62,101 bases of DNA from Betaproteobacteria bacterium (GCA_016195915.1 JACPYS010000054.1:1-62101); one strand, 5' to 3'. Numbered from the stretch's first letter, positions 17,977 through 29,610 are shown. The notes: generated by a model not told the origin, from the letters alone. Numbers and translations: made by a program.

Positions 17977-19317
17977 ATGGATTCGGATTGGACGACTCTG
18001 TCCCGGGAGGAAAAACGGGCCCGCAGGTTCGAGTGGTACAGCTCGACGAACGCGATCCGCTTCGACAGTCGCGAAGCCGAAAACGCCTATCGGGTCAGGA
18101 CACAACGGATGATCGACGTCTACAACGTGCGGGAGCCGGACAGAGTGCCCGTGTCGCTGCCCATCGGCTCGCTGCCCGTCGAATACGCCGGCATCGATTA
18201 CGGCACCGCCATGTACGACGCCGAGAAAGCCGCGCAGGCCTGGCTCAAGTTCAGTTTGGAGACCGGCCTGGACGCCTTCGCGGTCCCCAACGTACCCGTG
18301 GGCAAGATGCTCGATCTGCTCGATTACAAGCTCTACCGCTGGCCGGGGCACGGCATTCGCCGCGACGCGCCGGGTTTCCAGTTTGTCGAACGCGAGTACA
18401 TGACCGCGGATGAATACGATGCATTGATCAACGACCCGTCCGATTTCTGGCTGCGGACCTACCTGCCCCGCGTCTTCGGCACCTTCGAGCCCTTCCGGAT
18501 GCTGCAGTCCTTCACGGCGGTCACGGAGCTGCCGATGGTTACACCCCACTTCATGCCCTACGCCAGGACCGAGGTGCAGGAGTCTCTGCAGAAGCTCATC
18601 GAAGTGGGGAAAACGCTCGCGAGCTGGACCGAGGTCGTATCGAAAGTGGGCCGTCGCGGCCGCGAACTGGGATTCCCTTCTCTTGTTTCCGTCTACGCCA
18701 AGGCGCCCTTCGACACCATCGGCGACACCTTGCGCGGCACCAAGGGCATCATCCTCGACATGCGCCGGCAGCCGGACAAGCTCCTCGCGGCGCTCGAGGC
18801 CGTCGCGAAGATCACCATCGACGTCACCGTCGCCAGCCTCAACGCGTCCCGGGGGCAGGTGGCCTTGTTCCCGCTTCACAAGGGCGCCGATGGCTGGATG
18901 TCCGAGAAGCAATTCCAGACTTTCTACTGGCCGACGCTGAAGCGCGTCGTCGACGCTCTCATCGAGGAGGGCATCCTGCCGACGCTGTTCGCGGAGGGCG
19001 GCTACGAGACGCGTCTCGGGCTGGTGAACGAGTTCCCCAAGGGTGCCGTCAACTGGCTGTTCGACCGGACCGACATGGGCCGGGCGAAGCAGGCGCTCGG
19101 CGAGCAGTGCTGCATCTCCGGCAACGTGCCTGCTTCGCTTCTGGCCACGGGCTCGCCCCGGGAAGTGAAGGACTATAGCCGCAGGATCATCGAGCTGTGC
19201 CGCGAGGGCGGCGGCTTCATCCTCGCGGCGGGCACGAATTCCATCGATGGTTCCAGCATCGACAATCTGCGCGCCATGGTCGAGGCGGCCGCCGAGTACG
19301 GCGTGTACGCGAAGTAG
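17977..19317 (+). CDS. URO-D family protein, long form (possible corrinoid methyltransferase-like)
   Basis: 446 residues, about 100 longer than HemE. The start is the ATG of MDSDWTTLSREEKR, with AAGAGG upstream. The N-terminal extension carries AENAYRVRTQRMIDVYNVREPDRVPV, typical of long URO-D-like proteins. The C-terminal end has CCISGNVPASLLATGSPREVKDYSRRIIELC and GGGFILAAGTNSIDG, matching the family's final strand. Long members are often tied to one-carbon or demethylation pathways, but no corrinoid-binding protein is adjacent, so this is only an analogy. It is divergent from the molybdenum hydroxylase pair (235-base gap, no promoter recognised) and 178 bases before the DMSO-reductase-family gene. 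Confidence 0.83.
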   Translation: MDSDWTTLSREEKRARRFEWYSSTNAIRFDSREAENAYRVRTQRMIDVYNVREPDRVPVSLPIGSLPVEYAGIDYGTAMYDAEKAAQAWLKFSLETGLDAFAVPNVPVGKMLDLLDYKLYRWPGHGIRRDAPGFQFVEREYMTADEYDALINDPSDFWLRTYLPRVFGTFEPFRMLQSFTAVTELPMVTPHFMPYARTEVQESLQKLIEVGKTLASWTEVVSKVGRRGRELGFPSLVSVYAKAPFDTIGDTLRGTKGIILDMRRQPDKLLAALEAVAKITIDVTVASLNASRGQVALFPLHKGADGWMSEKQFQTFYWPTLKRVVDALIEEGILPTLFAEGGYETRLGLVNEFPKGAVNWLFDRTDMGRAKQALGEQCCISGNVPASLLATGSPREVKDYSRRIIELCREGGGFILAAGTNSIDGSSIDNLRAMVEAAAEYGVYAK

Positions 19318-19494
19318 CACGGCGCTGAGTCAATGCTGATCGAACACAACGTCGCCGGCCAGAACGCCCCGGAACGGATTGACCGTCGCGATTTTCATGA
19401 TGGTTGCGACCAACGTGTGCAATCATCCGCGCGTCCGGGTCCCCGCCTCCGTGAGGCAATACCGGTTCTTCTACCCCGCACAAGGAGCAACGTC

Positions 19495-21525
19495 ATGTCG
19501 GTGCAGAAAGCGAGCGTCTGTCCACTCGATTGCCCGGACACCTGCAGCCTTTCGGTCACGGTCGAACACGATCAGGTGACCGCCGTGCAGGGCTCCGATG
19601 CCAACCCGCTCACGCGCGGGGCGATTTGCGCCAAGGTGGCCAATTACTATCCGGAGTTCGTACACGGGGCCAATCGGCTGCGCCACCCGATGAAGCGGGT
19701 GGGTCCAAAAGGCGAGAGCAAATTCGAACGCATCTCCTGGGATGAGGCGCTGGACATCATCCATCATCGCGTCGGCGACGTGATTGCCCGGCACGGCCCG
19801 CAGGCGGTGCTACCGCTCAACTACGCGGGCCCGCACGGCATGCTGGCGGGCGATTCGATGTCACTGCGTTTTTTCCACCGGCTCGGAGCATCGCTCCTGA
19901 GCCGCCGCCCCCTGTGCGGCGGTATCCGGGGCGAAGCCTACGCAGGCACGTTCGGCGCGACGCCCGGCACGCCTCTGCAGCAAGTGAGCCTGGCGAAGCT
20001 CGTCATCGTCTGGGGCAACAACGCAACGGCTTGCAACCTTCACCTGATGCGCCATGTAAACGCCGCCAAGCGCAAAGGCGCCAAGCTTGTGGTCATCGAT
20101 CCGAAAAGGGTCAAGGTCGCCGAACAGGCGCACCTGCACCTGGCGATCCGTCCGGGCACCGATGTGGTGCTCGCGTGGGCGCTCGCCGTCGAGCTGGAAC
20201 GCCTGGGAGGGTTCGACCATGCATTCATTCACAACCACGTGCTGGGCTTCGAGGCTTTCATGGCGAGCGCGCGCGAGTATCCAACGGATGTCGCGGCGGG
20301 GATCTGCGGTGTTCCGGCCGAGGATGTCCGCACGCTGGCGCGCTGGTACCTCGAATCAACTCCAGCCGTGATCGCGTGGGGCAATGGCCTGGAGCGCAAC
20401 CAGAACGGCGGTTCCGGGTTGCGGGCGATCGCCGCGCTCCCGGCCCTCGCAGGAAAGTTCGGCGTCCCCGGCGGCGGACTGGTGGGCGGCGCGGGAAACG
20501 CCTTCCCGAAGACTCCGGACCGGCTCGCACGGCCCGATCTGGTCCCGCCGGGGACGCGCACGATCAACATCATCGACGTGGGAAATCTGCTGCTCGACGG
20601 TGATCTCGATCCGCCGCTCAAGGCGCTATTCATCTATAACCACAACCCGGTGATCGTCCACCCCGGGCAGAACCGGATGAAACAGGCCCTCGCCCGGGAC
20701 GATGTGTTCATCGCCGGCATCGAAGTGGCGATGACCGACAGCATGGCGTACGCGGACGTGATCCTGCCGGCCTGCACGCACTTCGAACACGCCGACGTCT
20801 ACCCGGCGTACGGCCAGCAGTATCTGCAGCGTGCCGATGCGGTGATCGCGCCGGTGGGAGAGAGTCTGCCCAATACCGAAATCTTTCGCAGGCTCGCGGC
20901 GCGGTTCGGTTTCGACGATCCCGCGTTCAGGACAAGCGACACGGAACTGATGGATGCGGCACTGGACGCGGCCGATCCGCGCATGCAAGGCTTTCGGCCC
21001 AGCCAGATCCCCACGGACCGGGCGCTGCGCATGGAGTACGACGGCGCGGAGCCGGTGCTGTTCGGCAATGTCATGCCGCGGACGCCAAGCGGCAGGATCG
21101 AGCTGGAATCGGCAGCGCTCGGCGCACGCTACGGATCGCCGCTACCAACGTTCCGGCCGGTGGTTTCCGCTTACCCGCTCACCCTGATCACGCCTGCCTC
21201 GGACCGGCGCACGACCTCGACTTTTGGTGGTCTCGCGGCGAATGACGCGACACCCGTCCTCGAGATGCACCCCGCTGATGCCGAGGCGCGCGGCTTGCGA
21301 GACGGCGCATGGGTCAAGGTGTGGAACGACCGGGGCGAGGTGCACCTGCCGCTCGGCATCACCGACGCGATCCGCCCGGGCGTGGTGTGCTCGGAAAAAG
21401 GCGCGTGGTTCCGAACCAGCCGCAATGGCCAGACCGTGTCGGCGCTTGCCCCGGCACACAAGGCCGACCTCGCCGAGGGAGCGTGCTACAACGATGCGCG
21501 CGTTGAAGTAGCGGCGCTGCAGTAG
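19495..21525 (+). CDS. Molybdopterin oxidoreductase, DMSO reductase family (cytoplasmic type)
   Basis: 676 residues from the ATG preceded by AAGGAG. A 4Fe-4S binding N-terminus is visible with Cys9, Cys13, Cys17 and Cys45 (CPLDCPDTC and GAICAK). Molybdopterin-guanine-dinucleotide segments follow: KLVIVWGNNATACN, LVVIDPKRVKVAEQAHLHLAIRPGTD, GVPGGG and a C-terminal DHPADAEARGL-type domain (here MHPADAEARGLRDG) before WVKVWNDRGEV. No Tat signal is present, so it is probably cytoplasmic. The Mo ligand cannot be assigned confidently; the RRPLCGGIRGEAY segment (about 139-151) is the likely region. The natural substrate is unknown. It precedes a pentaheme cytochrome gene, a possible electron partner only if export is involved. 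Confidence 0.9.
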   Translation: MSVQKASVCPLDCPDTCSLSVTVEHDQVTAVQGSDANPLTRGAICAKVANYYPEFVHGANRLRHPMKRVGPKGESKFERISWDEALDIIHHRVGDVIARHGPQAVLPLNYAGPHGMLAGDSMSLRFFHRLGASLLSRRPLCGGIRGEAYAGTFGATPGTPLQQVSLAKLVIVWGNNATACNLHLMRHVNAAKRKGAKLVVIDPKRVKVAEQAHLHLAIRPGTDVVLAWALAVELERLGGFDHAFIHNHVLGFEAFMASAREYPTDVAAGICGVPAEDVRTLARWYLESTPAVIAWGNGLERNQNGGSGLRAIAALPALAGKFGVPGGGLVGGAGNAFPKTPDRLARPDLVPPGTRTINIIDVGNLLLDGDLDPPLKALFIYNHNPVIVHPGQNRMKQALARDDVFIAGIEVAMTDSMAYADVILPACTHFEHADVYPAYGQQYLQRADAVIAPVGESLPNTEIFRRLAARFGFDDPAFRTSDTELMDAALDAADPRMQGFRPSQIPTDRALRMEYDGAEPVLFGNVMPRTPSGRIELESAALGARYGSPLPTFRPVVSAYPLTLITPASDRRTTSTFGGLAANDATPVLEMHPADAEARGLRDGAWVKVWNDRGEVHLPLGITDAIRPGVVCSEKGAWFRTSRNGQTVSALAPAHKADLAEGACYNDARVEVAALQ

Positions 21526-21709
21526 CGCAAGTACGCGGCGTTTCATTCGATCCTGATGTTTGCTTCGCGCAGGAAATCACCCCAGCCCGGGGTTTCGCGG
21601 CGCGCCATGGAGTTTCCGGCCGCCCGCTGATACAGGCACGGCCGGGTTTGACCCAGCATAAATGACGGACCGCAGCAATGCGCTAGTGTCCGCCAACGGG
21701 GGGTTGCCC

Positions 21710-22750
21710 ATGAATCGCAATATTGTTTCCCTGCTCCTGACCACGATGCTTGCGGCCGCATGCGCAAGTGAATTATCGCGCCCCGAAAAGAAGGCCGAAA
21801 AGCCGGCCGGCGCGCGCATCGAGATTGGCGCCGGGCATTTCAACCGCGATGCCAAACCGTTCCACTATTGGGACAAGCAGAAGGAAATCCCCGCGGTCTG
21901 CGCCCGCTGCCATGCTGCCAACGGCGTCGCACAGTATCTCAGGGACGGGGCAAACACCCCGGCACCGCACGTCAGGAACGCCTTCGCGTGCACCAACTGC
22001 CATGCCGACATGCTCAGCTACGAACGCCACCGGGTGGCCAAAGTGATTTTCGCGAGCGGACTCGCCGTGGACAGCGGCGACAACAATATGAACCTGTGCA
22101 TGACCTGCCACCAGGGTCGCGAATCCACTGCAAGCGTCGACAAGGCGATATCCGGCATGCCGGCCGACGTGCCAAATCTGAAGCTCGCCTTCGTACACGT
22201 GCATTACCTGCCCGCCGGCGCCACGATTTACGGCACCGAGGCGAAGGTCGCATACGAGTTCGCCGGCAAATCCTACGCCGGACGCTTCAACCACGTGCCC
22301 GGCATGAACACCTGCACCGCGTGTCACGAACCTCACGGCGGCGAACTCCGGGCGGAGAAGTGTGCGCAATGCCATCAGGGTTCGAGGCCGGAAAAAAGCG
22401 CGCGCGAGCTTGCGAACGGGATGCGCGAACTCTACGCCGCGATCCAGCACTATGCGCGCGCGATGGGCGGCGCGGCGATCGGGTTCTCGCCCGAAGCCTT
22501 CCCGTACTGGTATGCCGACGCCAACGGCAACGGCAGGATCGATCCGGAGGAGGTCAGGCCCGACAACGGCTACAAGGCGTTCACGCCGCGCCTGCTGCAG
22601 TCCGTCTATAACTACACCTTCCTGCTGCGGGACCCCGGAGCGGCCTATCACAACGGCCGTTACGCGGGACAACTGCTCTACGACTCCCTCGAGAACCTCG
22701 CGGCGAGCGGCAAGGCGGGGGTTGAAATGCGCGGCACCGCACGCCCCTGA
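21710..22750 (+). CDS. Pentaheme c-type cytochrome, probable lipoprotein
   Basis: 346 residues. Five CXXCH haem-binding motifs are present: CARCH, CTNCH, CMTCH, CTACH and CAQCH. The N-terminus IVSLLLTTMLAAACAS has a lipobox-like LAAAC, so the mature protein may be lipid-anchored on the periplasmic side. An upstream ATG (21662) would bury the signal, so the ATG at 21710, after a G-rich stretch, is preferred. The C-terminal 110 residues have no haem motif but carry an EF-hand-like DANGNGRIDPEE loop. The architecture resembles multihaem cytochromes of NapC/NrfB-like or DUF-type electron shuttles. The partner is unknown; it follows the DMSO-reductase-family gene after 184 bases. Confidence 0.88.
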   Translation: MNRNIVSLLLTTMLAAACASELSRPEKKAEKPAGARIEIGAGHFNRDAKPFHYWDKQKEIPAVCARCHAANGVAQYLRDGANTPAPHVRNAFACTNCHADMLSYERHRVAKVIFASGLAVDSGDNNMNLCMTCHQGRESTASVDKAISGMPADVPNLKLAFVHVHYLPAGATIYGTEAKVAYEFAGKSYAGRFNHVPGMNTCTACHEPHGGELRAEKCAQCHQGSRPEKSARELANGMRELYAAIQHYARAMGGAAIGFSPEAFPYWYADANGNGRIDPEEVRPDNGYKAFTPRLLQSVYNYTFLLRDPGAAYHNGRYAGQLLYDSLENLAASGKAGVEMRGTARP

Positions 22751-23105
22751 TCCCGAATGCCGGCGCAAGGACGTTCTCCTCCGCCCGCACAACCGCTTTA
22801 AGCTGAGCGAGCGTTGACGGCCTGAGCCGATGTACGTGCTCTGTGACAACAGCACTTTGACTGAAGCCGCTTTTGTACTCATTAGCCGGAGCGGCGGAGC
22901 AGCGCGGACTTACGTGGCGCTGCGCGGCGCGCGCATCGCCGTGCCGGCCGGCTCATCGATCCCTTCGTGCAGGGAATGCGCGATCCCGGATGCGCTGAGG
23001 GAAAGAACATCGTCCGCCGGTCGCGAGGCTATCCTGGTACAGCGAGACGACGTTCAGCCGTTCAACGAACGCCTGTCCACCCTCCTCTAATACCGCACAG
23101 CGACA
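22751..23105. other. 355-base intergenic stretch between the cytochrome gene and the TA cassette
   Basis: The stretch holds repeat copy 2 near its end and no recognised gene. An 86-codon plus-strand frame crosses it (22830-23090). It has no ribosome-binding site, no recognisable domain, and its last residues are merely the translated repeat, so it is not called. No terminator hairpin with a T-run was found. Confidence 0.5.
23038..23081. repeat. Dispersed repeat, copy 2 (44 bp; left flank of the TA cassette)
   Basis: A 44-bp sequence from TACAGCGAGACGACG to CTGTCCACC ends 24 bases beyond the antitoxin stop codon. It matches copy 3 (23995-24038) in direct orientation at 39 of 44 positions, so the two copies bracket the toxin-antitoxin genes with 913 bases between them. 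Confidence 0.75.
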
Positions 23106-23453
23106 TCAAGCAAAAACTACCGAGACCAACCCAGCCGCTTGCCGCCTTTTCGCCTTCGGCCGCACCACGATCTCGACATCCATTCCCAGCTTCGTCAGAA
23201 AACCGATCAGCCTTTCCTGCGAATAACCATGGAACTGGCCGCGCAACAGCGCGGAAACCTTGGGTTGGTCGATCCCCAACAGTTCGGCCGCCTGGGTCTG
23301 GGTCAGCTTGCGTGCCTGAATGATGCGGCTGATCTCGCGCACTATCCTTGCCTTGGCCAGCATCTCGGCCGAGTCTGCGAAGCCAAGATCAGCGTAGACG
23401 TTGCCGGAGCTGACTTCGTAGTCGATTTTTTCCTTGCGGATCTTGCGGGTCAT
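23106..23453 (-). CDS. XRE-family antitoxin (HigA-like)
   Basis: 115 residues. An HTH_XRE domain is visible at about 44-100, with IIQARKLTQTQAAELLGIDQ as the start of the helix-turn-helix, then VSALLRG and SQERLIGFLTKLGMDVEIVV, the usual end of the COG5606-type antitoxins. It follows the toxin gene with 2 bases between stop and ATG and has its own AAGGAG site, which would raise antitoxin yield. The toxin-first order is typical of HigBA. It should bind and neutralise the toxin and repress the shared promoter; the palindrome at 23825-23842 is the likely operator. Confidence 0.9.
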   Translation of the reverse strand: MTRKIRKEKIDYEVSSGNVYADLGFADSAEMLAKARIVREISRIIQARKLTQTQAAELLGIDQPKVSALLRGQFHGYSQERLIGFLTKLGMDVEIVVRPKAKRRQAAGLVSVVFA

Positions 23454-23455
23454 TT

Positions 23456-23812
23456 TCACTCTCCTTCGGCCAGGCGTTTGGCATCGTCGAGCCGCTTGCG
23501 TATCAGGTCCATGTCCGGCTTGGGCGTTTCGATGCCCTTCGTCGATTTCTTCTTGAAACAGTGCAGTACAAACACGGCGTTGGCGAAGCGCACCGTATAG
23601 ACGGCGCGATAGGTGTCCGTCGCGAAATCCTCCACGATTTCCAGCACACCCGACGAACCAAAGCCGCGCAGCACCTTGGCGGCCGTGTGCCGGCTTCCGA
23701 TCTGCGCCAAATGCAGCGCGTAGCCGAACTCGCGCTGCACCGCTTTGGGCATGGCCGCGAGATCCTTGCGCGAACGCCCGAGCCAGATCAGTGGCTTTTC
23801 GTCGTTGTTCAT
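23456..23812 (-). CDS. RelE/HigB-superfamily toxin (phage Gp49-like, COG4679)
   Basis: 118 residues matching the Gp49-like/DUF891 toxin group: KPLIWLGRSRKDLAAMP, VQREFGYALHLAQIG, VLRGFGSSGVLEIVEDFATDTYRAVYTVRF and VFVLHCFKKKSTKGIETPKPDMDLIRKRL. This group of RelE-fold toxins cleaves mRNA on the ribosome; the C-terminal FKKKSTKG(I)ETP segment is the family signature. It is the first gene of a two-gene operon with the XRE antitoxin. No ribosome-binding site precedes its ATG, and the promoter's -10 ends 9 bases upstream, so it may be translated from a near-leaderless transcript. Confidence 0.92.
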   Translation of the reverse strand: MNNDEKPLIWLGRSRKDLAAMPKAVQREFGYALHLAQIGSRHTAAKVLRGFGSSGVLEIVEDFATDTYRAVYTVRFANAVFVLHCFKKKSTKGIETPKPDMDLIRKRLDDAKRLAEGE

Positions 23813-23820
23813 CGGAATCG

Positions 23821-23850
23821 AGTATATGCCAATACTGGCATACTTGGCAA
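23821..23850 (-). promoter_or_regulatory. Toxin-antitoxin promoter with embedded palindromic operator
   Basis: On the minus strand, TTGCCA (23850-23845) and TATACT (23826-23821) form a sigma-70-like promoter with an 18-bp spacer. The spacer holds most of a perfect palindrome, TATGCCA-ATAC-TGGCATA (23825-23842). Binding there by the XRE antitoxin would block RNA polymerase. The predicted start point lies about 2 bases from the toxin ATG. Confidence 0.6.
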
Positions 23851-23994
23851 ATCCGCCTCCGGCAGCTCAACAGCCTCACTCCCGCCTTCCCCTGCACCGC
23901 CTCCACCTACGCCCTTCCCGCGCGCGGCATCCAGGCGCAGCGGACGATCGGGTTGCAGCAGCAGGTCATGTCTACTGTCGGGCGCGCTCCCCAA

Positions 23995-24038
23995 TACAGC
24001 GCGACGCCGTTCAGCTGTTCAACGACCGCTTGTCCACC
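23995..24038. repeat. Dispersed repeat, copy 3 (44 bp; right flank of the TA cassette, overlapping the lpdA 3' end)
   Basis: It begins TACAGCGCGACGCCG and ends TTGTCCACC; 39 of 44 positions equal copy 2. Its last 28 bases are the final codons and stop of lpdA on the other strand. Read on the minus strand, copies 1 and 2 still contain VDRRSLN-stop-like codons, so they resemble duplicated lpdA tails. Confidence 0.7.
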
Positions 24039-25441
24039 GCAAGCGCCGCCTCTTTCATCACCTCGGACATCGACGGATGCGCGTGGCAGATGCGCGCTAT
24101 GTCTTCCGAACTCGCGCCGAATTCCATCGCCACCACCGCCTCGCTGATCAGCTCCGAGGCCTGGCCCCCGATGACATGCACGCCGAGGATGCGGTCCGAC
24201 TCTGCATCGGCCAGCATCTTCACGAAACCCTCCGTCTCGTCGCGCCCGAGCGCGCGGCCGTTGTAGGCGAAAGGAAAACGCCCGGCGCGATAGTTGACCC
24301 CCGCAGCCTTCAGCTCACGCTCCGTCTTTCCGACCCAGGCGATTTCCGGCGCGGTATACATCACCCACGGAATCGCGTCGTAATTCACGTGCCCGTGCTG
24401 CCCGGCGATGATCTCGGCGACCATCACCCCTTCGTCCTCGCCCTTGTGGGCGAGCATCGGCCCGCGCACCACGTCGCCCACCGCGTACACCCGCGGCAGC
24501 GCAGCGCGGCAGTTCTTGTCCACTTCGATGAAACCGCGCGCGTCGATCTTGAGTCCGACCGTCTCGGCGCCCAAGTCGTCGGTGTTGGGCACCCGGCCGA
24601 CCGAGACGATCAATTTGTCGCACTCGAACCTGCGCGCGACGCCCTTTTCATCTGTGTAGTCGACGCTCACGCCTTTCTTCGACGCCTGCACGGCACCGAT
24701 CTTCACTCCGAGCTGGATGTCCAGGCCCTGCTCCGCGGTGAAAGTCTTCCAGGCTTCGTCCGCGATCGCTTCGTCGGCGGCCCCGAGGAAGGCCGGCAGG
24801 GCTTCAAGAATGCTCACCTTCGAACCGAGGCGGCGCCACACGCTGCCGAGTTCCAAGCCGATGACGCCGGCGCCGATCACGCCGAGGCGCGCGGGTACGG
24901 CGGTAAACGAGAGAGCCCCCTCGTTATCGCAGATCAGATCGTTGTCCACCGGGACGCCCGGCAGCGTGCGCGCCTTGGATCCGGTTGCGAGGACCACGTT
25001 CGTCGCCTCGATGCTCTCTACCCCCTGCTCCCCCTTGACGTCGATCTTCCAGGTGGTTCCGCCCCCTGCGAACCGGCCGTGGCCCTGCAGCCAGGTCACC
25101 TTGTTCTTCTTGAACAGGCCGGCGATGCCCGCGGTCATCCTGCCGACGATCTTTTCCTTGCGCTCGAGCATCCTCGCGAGGTCGAGCTTCACCCCGGTGG
25201 CGCTGATGCCATGCACCTTGAACTTGTGCTGCACGCGCTCGAAGTTCTCCGATGATTCGAGCAACGCCTTCGAAGGGATGCAGCCCACGTTGAGGCAGGT
25301 GCCGCCCAGCGCGTAGTCGCCCTGCGGGGTCTTCCACTGCTCCACGCAGGCACTCGACAACCCGAGCTGCGCCGCGCGAATTGCCGCAATGTAGCCCGCC
25401 GGCCCGCCACCGATCACCACTACGTCGAAAATCCGGGGCAT
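24011..25441 (-). CDS. lpdA: Dihydrolipoyl dehydrogenase (E3 of 2-oxoglutarate dehydrogenase)
   Basis: 476 residues from the ATG of [20 protein letters not shown], the FAD-binding GxGxxG motif. The redox disulfide is in [16 protein letters not shown]. The NAD site is in [17 protein letters not shown], and the C-terminal dimer interface carries the His-Glu pair in [15 protein letters not shown]. It reoxidises dihydrolipoamide on SucB with NAD+. It is the last gene of the sdhC-to-lpdA operon, 4 bases after sucB. The 3' end overlaps repeat copy 3. Length and motifs are normal. Confidence 0.96.
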   Translation of the reverse strand: MPRIFDVVVIGGGPAGYIAAIRAAQLGLSSACVEQWKTPQGDYALGGTCLNVGCIPSKALLESSENFERVQHKFKVHGISATGVKLDLARMLERKEKIVGRMTAGIAGLFKKNKVTWLQGHGRFAGGGTTWKIDVKGEQGVESIEATNVVLATGSKARTLPGVPVDNDLICDNEGALSFTAVPARLGVIGAGVIGLELGSVWRRLGSKVSILEALPAFLGAADEAIADEAWKTFTAEQGLDIQLGVKIGAVQASKKGVSVDYTDEKGVARRFECDKLIVSVGRVPNTDDLGAETVGLKIDARGFIEVDKNCRAALPRVYAVGDVVRGPMLAHKGEDEGVMVAEIIAGQHGHVNYDAIPWVMYTAPEIAWVGKTERELKAAGVNYRAGRFPFAYNGRALGRDETEGFVKMLADAESDRILGVHVIGGQASELISEAVVAMEFGASSEDIARICHAHPSMSEVMKEAALAVDKRSLNS

Positions 25442-25445
25442 GGTC

Positions 25446-26681
25446 TCAAATCTCCAGCAGCAGGCGCGCCGGGTCTTCCAGCGCATCCTTGATCGCAACC
25501 AGGAACAGCACCGCCTCACGCCCGTCGATGATCCGGTGATCGTAGGACAGGGCCAGGTAGTTGATCGGCCGCACCACGACCAGCCCGTTTTCCACCACCG
25601 GGCGGTCCTTGGTCGCGTGCACGCCGAGGATCGCCGACTGCGGCGGGTTGATGATCGGCGTGGAGAGCATGGAGCCGAACACGCCGCCGTTGGAAATCGA
25701 GAATGTGCCGCCGGTGAGGTCCTCGATGGAAAGCTTGCCGTCCTGGGCGCGCTTGCCGAAATCGCCGATCTTTTTCTCGATCGCCGCGAAGCCCATCTGG
25801 TCGCAGTCCCGCAGCACCGGCACCACCAGGCCGCGCGGACTGCCCACCGCCACGCCGATGTCGAAATAGCCGTGATAGACGATGTCGCCGCCGTCGACCG
25901 ACGCGTTGACGACCGGGTATTTCTTCAGCGCGGCCACCGCCGCCTTGACGAAGAAAGACATGAATCCCAGCCGCGCGCCGTGCTCCTTCTCGAAGCGCTC
26001 CTGGTGGCGCTTTCTCATGTCCATCACCGGCTGCATGTTGACCTCGTTGAAGGTCGTGAGGATCGCGGCGGTGGACTGAGACTGGACCAGGCGCTCGGCG
26101 ATGCGCGCGCGCAGGCGTGACATCGGCACGCGCTGCTCCGGCCGGTTGGCGAGTACCTTGTCTACATTGACCGGCACCGGCGGCTGTTGCAGCGCTGTGC
26201 GCGCGGCCGGTGCGGCAGCGGGAGCAGGCTGAGGTGCGGCGGCATAAGAGGCCGTGCGGCCGACATGCTCGAGCACATCCCCCTTGGTGACCCGTCCATC
26301 GCGGCCGCTCCCCTGAATCTTCGCCGGGTCGATGCCTTTTTCTTCGGCGAGTTTCTGCGCGGCGGGCATTACCGGCGGGGGGTGGCGCGGCAAAGAAGAG
26401 GACTGGGTCCCCGCTTGCGCGGGGACGACGGCGATCGCCGTCGCTTCGGTATCGACCTGCGCGATGACCTCGCCAGCGACCACCAACCCCTTGTCGCCCT
26501 TCAATATCTTTACGATCACTCCGTCGACGGGACAGGGCAGTTCCATCACCACCTTGTCGGTCTCGATGTCCACCAGGTTTTCATCTCGCGACACGGCCTG
26601 GCCCTCGCGCTTGTGCCACGAGAGCAACGTCGCTTCGGCGACGGATTCCGACAATTGCGGAACTTTGACTTCGATGATCAT
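25446..26681 (-). CDS. sucB: Dihydrolipoyl succinyltransferase (E2 of 2-oxoglutarate dehydrogenase)
   Basis: 411 residues. The N-terminal lipoyl domain carries the lipoyl lysine Lys43 ([11 protein letters not shown]). A linker follows, then the peripheral-subunit-binding domain (about 105-140, [16 protein letters not shown] and [12 protein letters not shown]). A second Ala/Pro linker leads to the catalytic domain ending in [15 protein letters not shown], with the active-site His. The first linker contains VVPAQAGTQ (85-93), the translation of a REP-like palindrome (see 26407-26426). That stretch is unlike normal Ala/Pro/Lys linkers but does not break the frame. It lies between sucA and lpdA. 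Confidence 0.96.
   Translation of the reverse strand: MIIEVKVPQLSESVAEATLLSWHKREGQAVSRDENLVDIETDKVVMELPCPVDGVIVKILKGDKGLVVAGEVIAQVDTEATAIAVVPAQAGTQSSSLPRHPPPVMPAAQKLAEEKGIDPAKIQGSGRDGRVTKGDVLEHVGRTASYAAAPQPAPAAAPAARTALQQPPVPVNVDKVLANRPEQRVPMSRLRARIAERLVQSQSTAAILTTFNEVNMQPVMDMRKRHQERFEKEHGARLGFMSFFVKAAVAALKKYPVVNASVDGGDIVYHGYFDIGVAVGSPRGLVVPVLRDCDQMGFAAIEKKIGDFGKRAQDGKLSIEDLTGGTFSISNGGVFGSMLSTPIINPPQSAILGVHATKDRPVVENGLVVVRPINYLALSYDHRIIDGREAVLFLVAIKDALEDPARLLLEI
26407..26426. repeat. REP-like palindrome inside the sucB linker
   Basis: GTCCCCGC-TTGC-GCGGGGAC is a perfect 8-bp inverted repeat with a 4-base loop. With its flanks it is the widespread proteobacterial palindrome whose translation reads VVPAQAGTQ. 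Here it is read in frame as SucB residues 85-93. Confidence 0.8.
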
Positions 26682-26769
26682 GCCGGCTCCCGTTCAGTTT
26701 TTCCCCGGCTTCGGCGAAGCCTCCACCGGGTTATCGAAAAACCAGCGCGTAACGCGCCGGGGTTCTAAT

Positions 26770-29610
<2,841 letters not shown>

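Noticed and set aside
21543-21767. Minus-strand frame ending ETPGWGDFLREANIRIE
   Set aside because: The end looks protein-like and could be a gene remnant, but the start overlaps the cytochrome signal peptide region and no family could be named.
22830-23090. 86-codon plus-strand frame before the TA cassette
   Set aside because: It has no ribosome-binding site, and its last 15 residues are the translated dispersed repeat.
22751-24010. CRISPR-like or integron attC array suggested by the repeated element
   Set aside because: The three copies have unequal and very large spacing, and no inverted-repeat core sites with conserved R' and R'' boxes were found. No cas or integrase genes are present.
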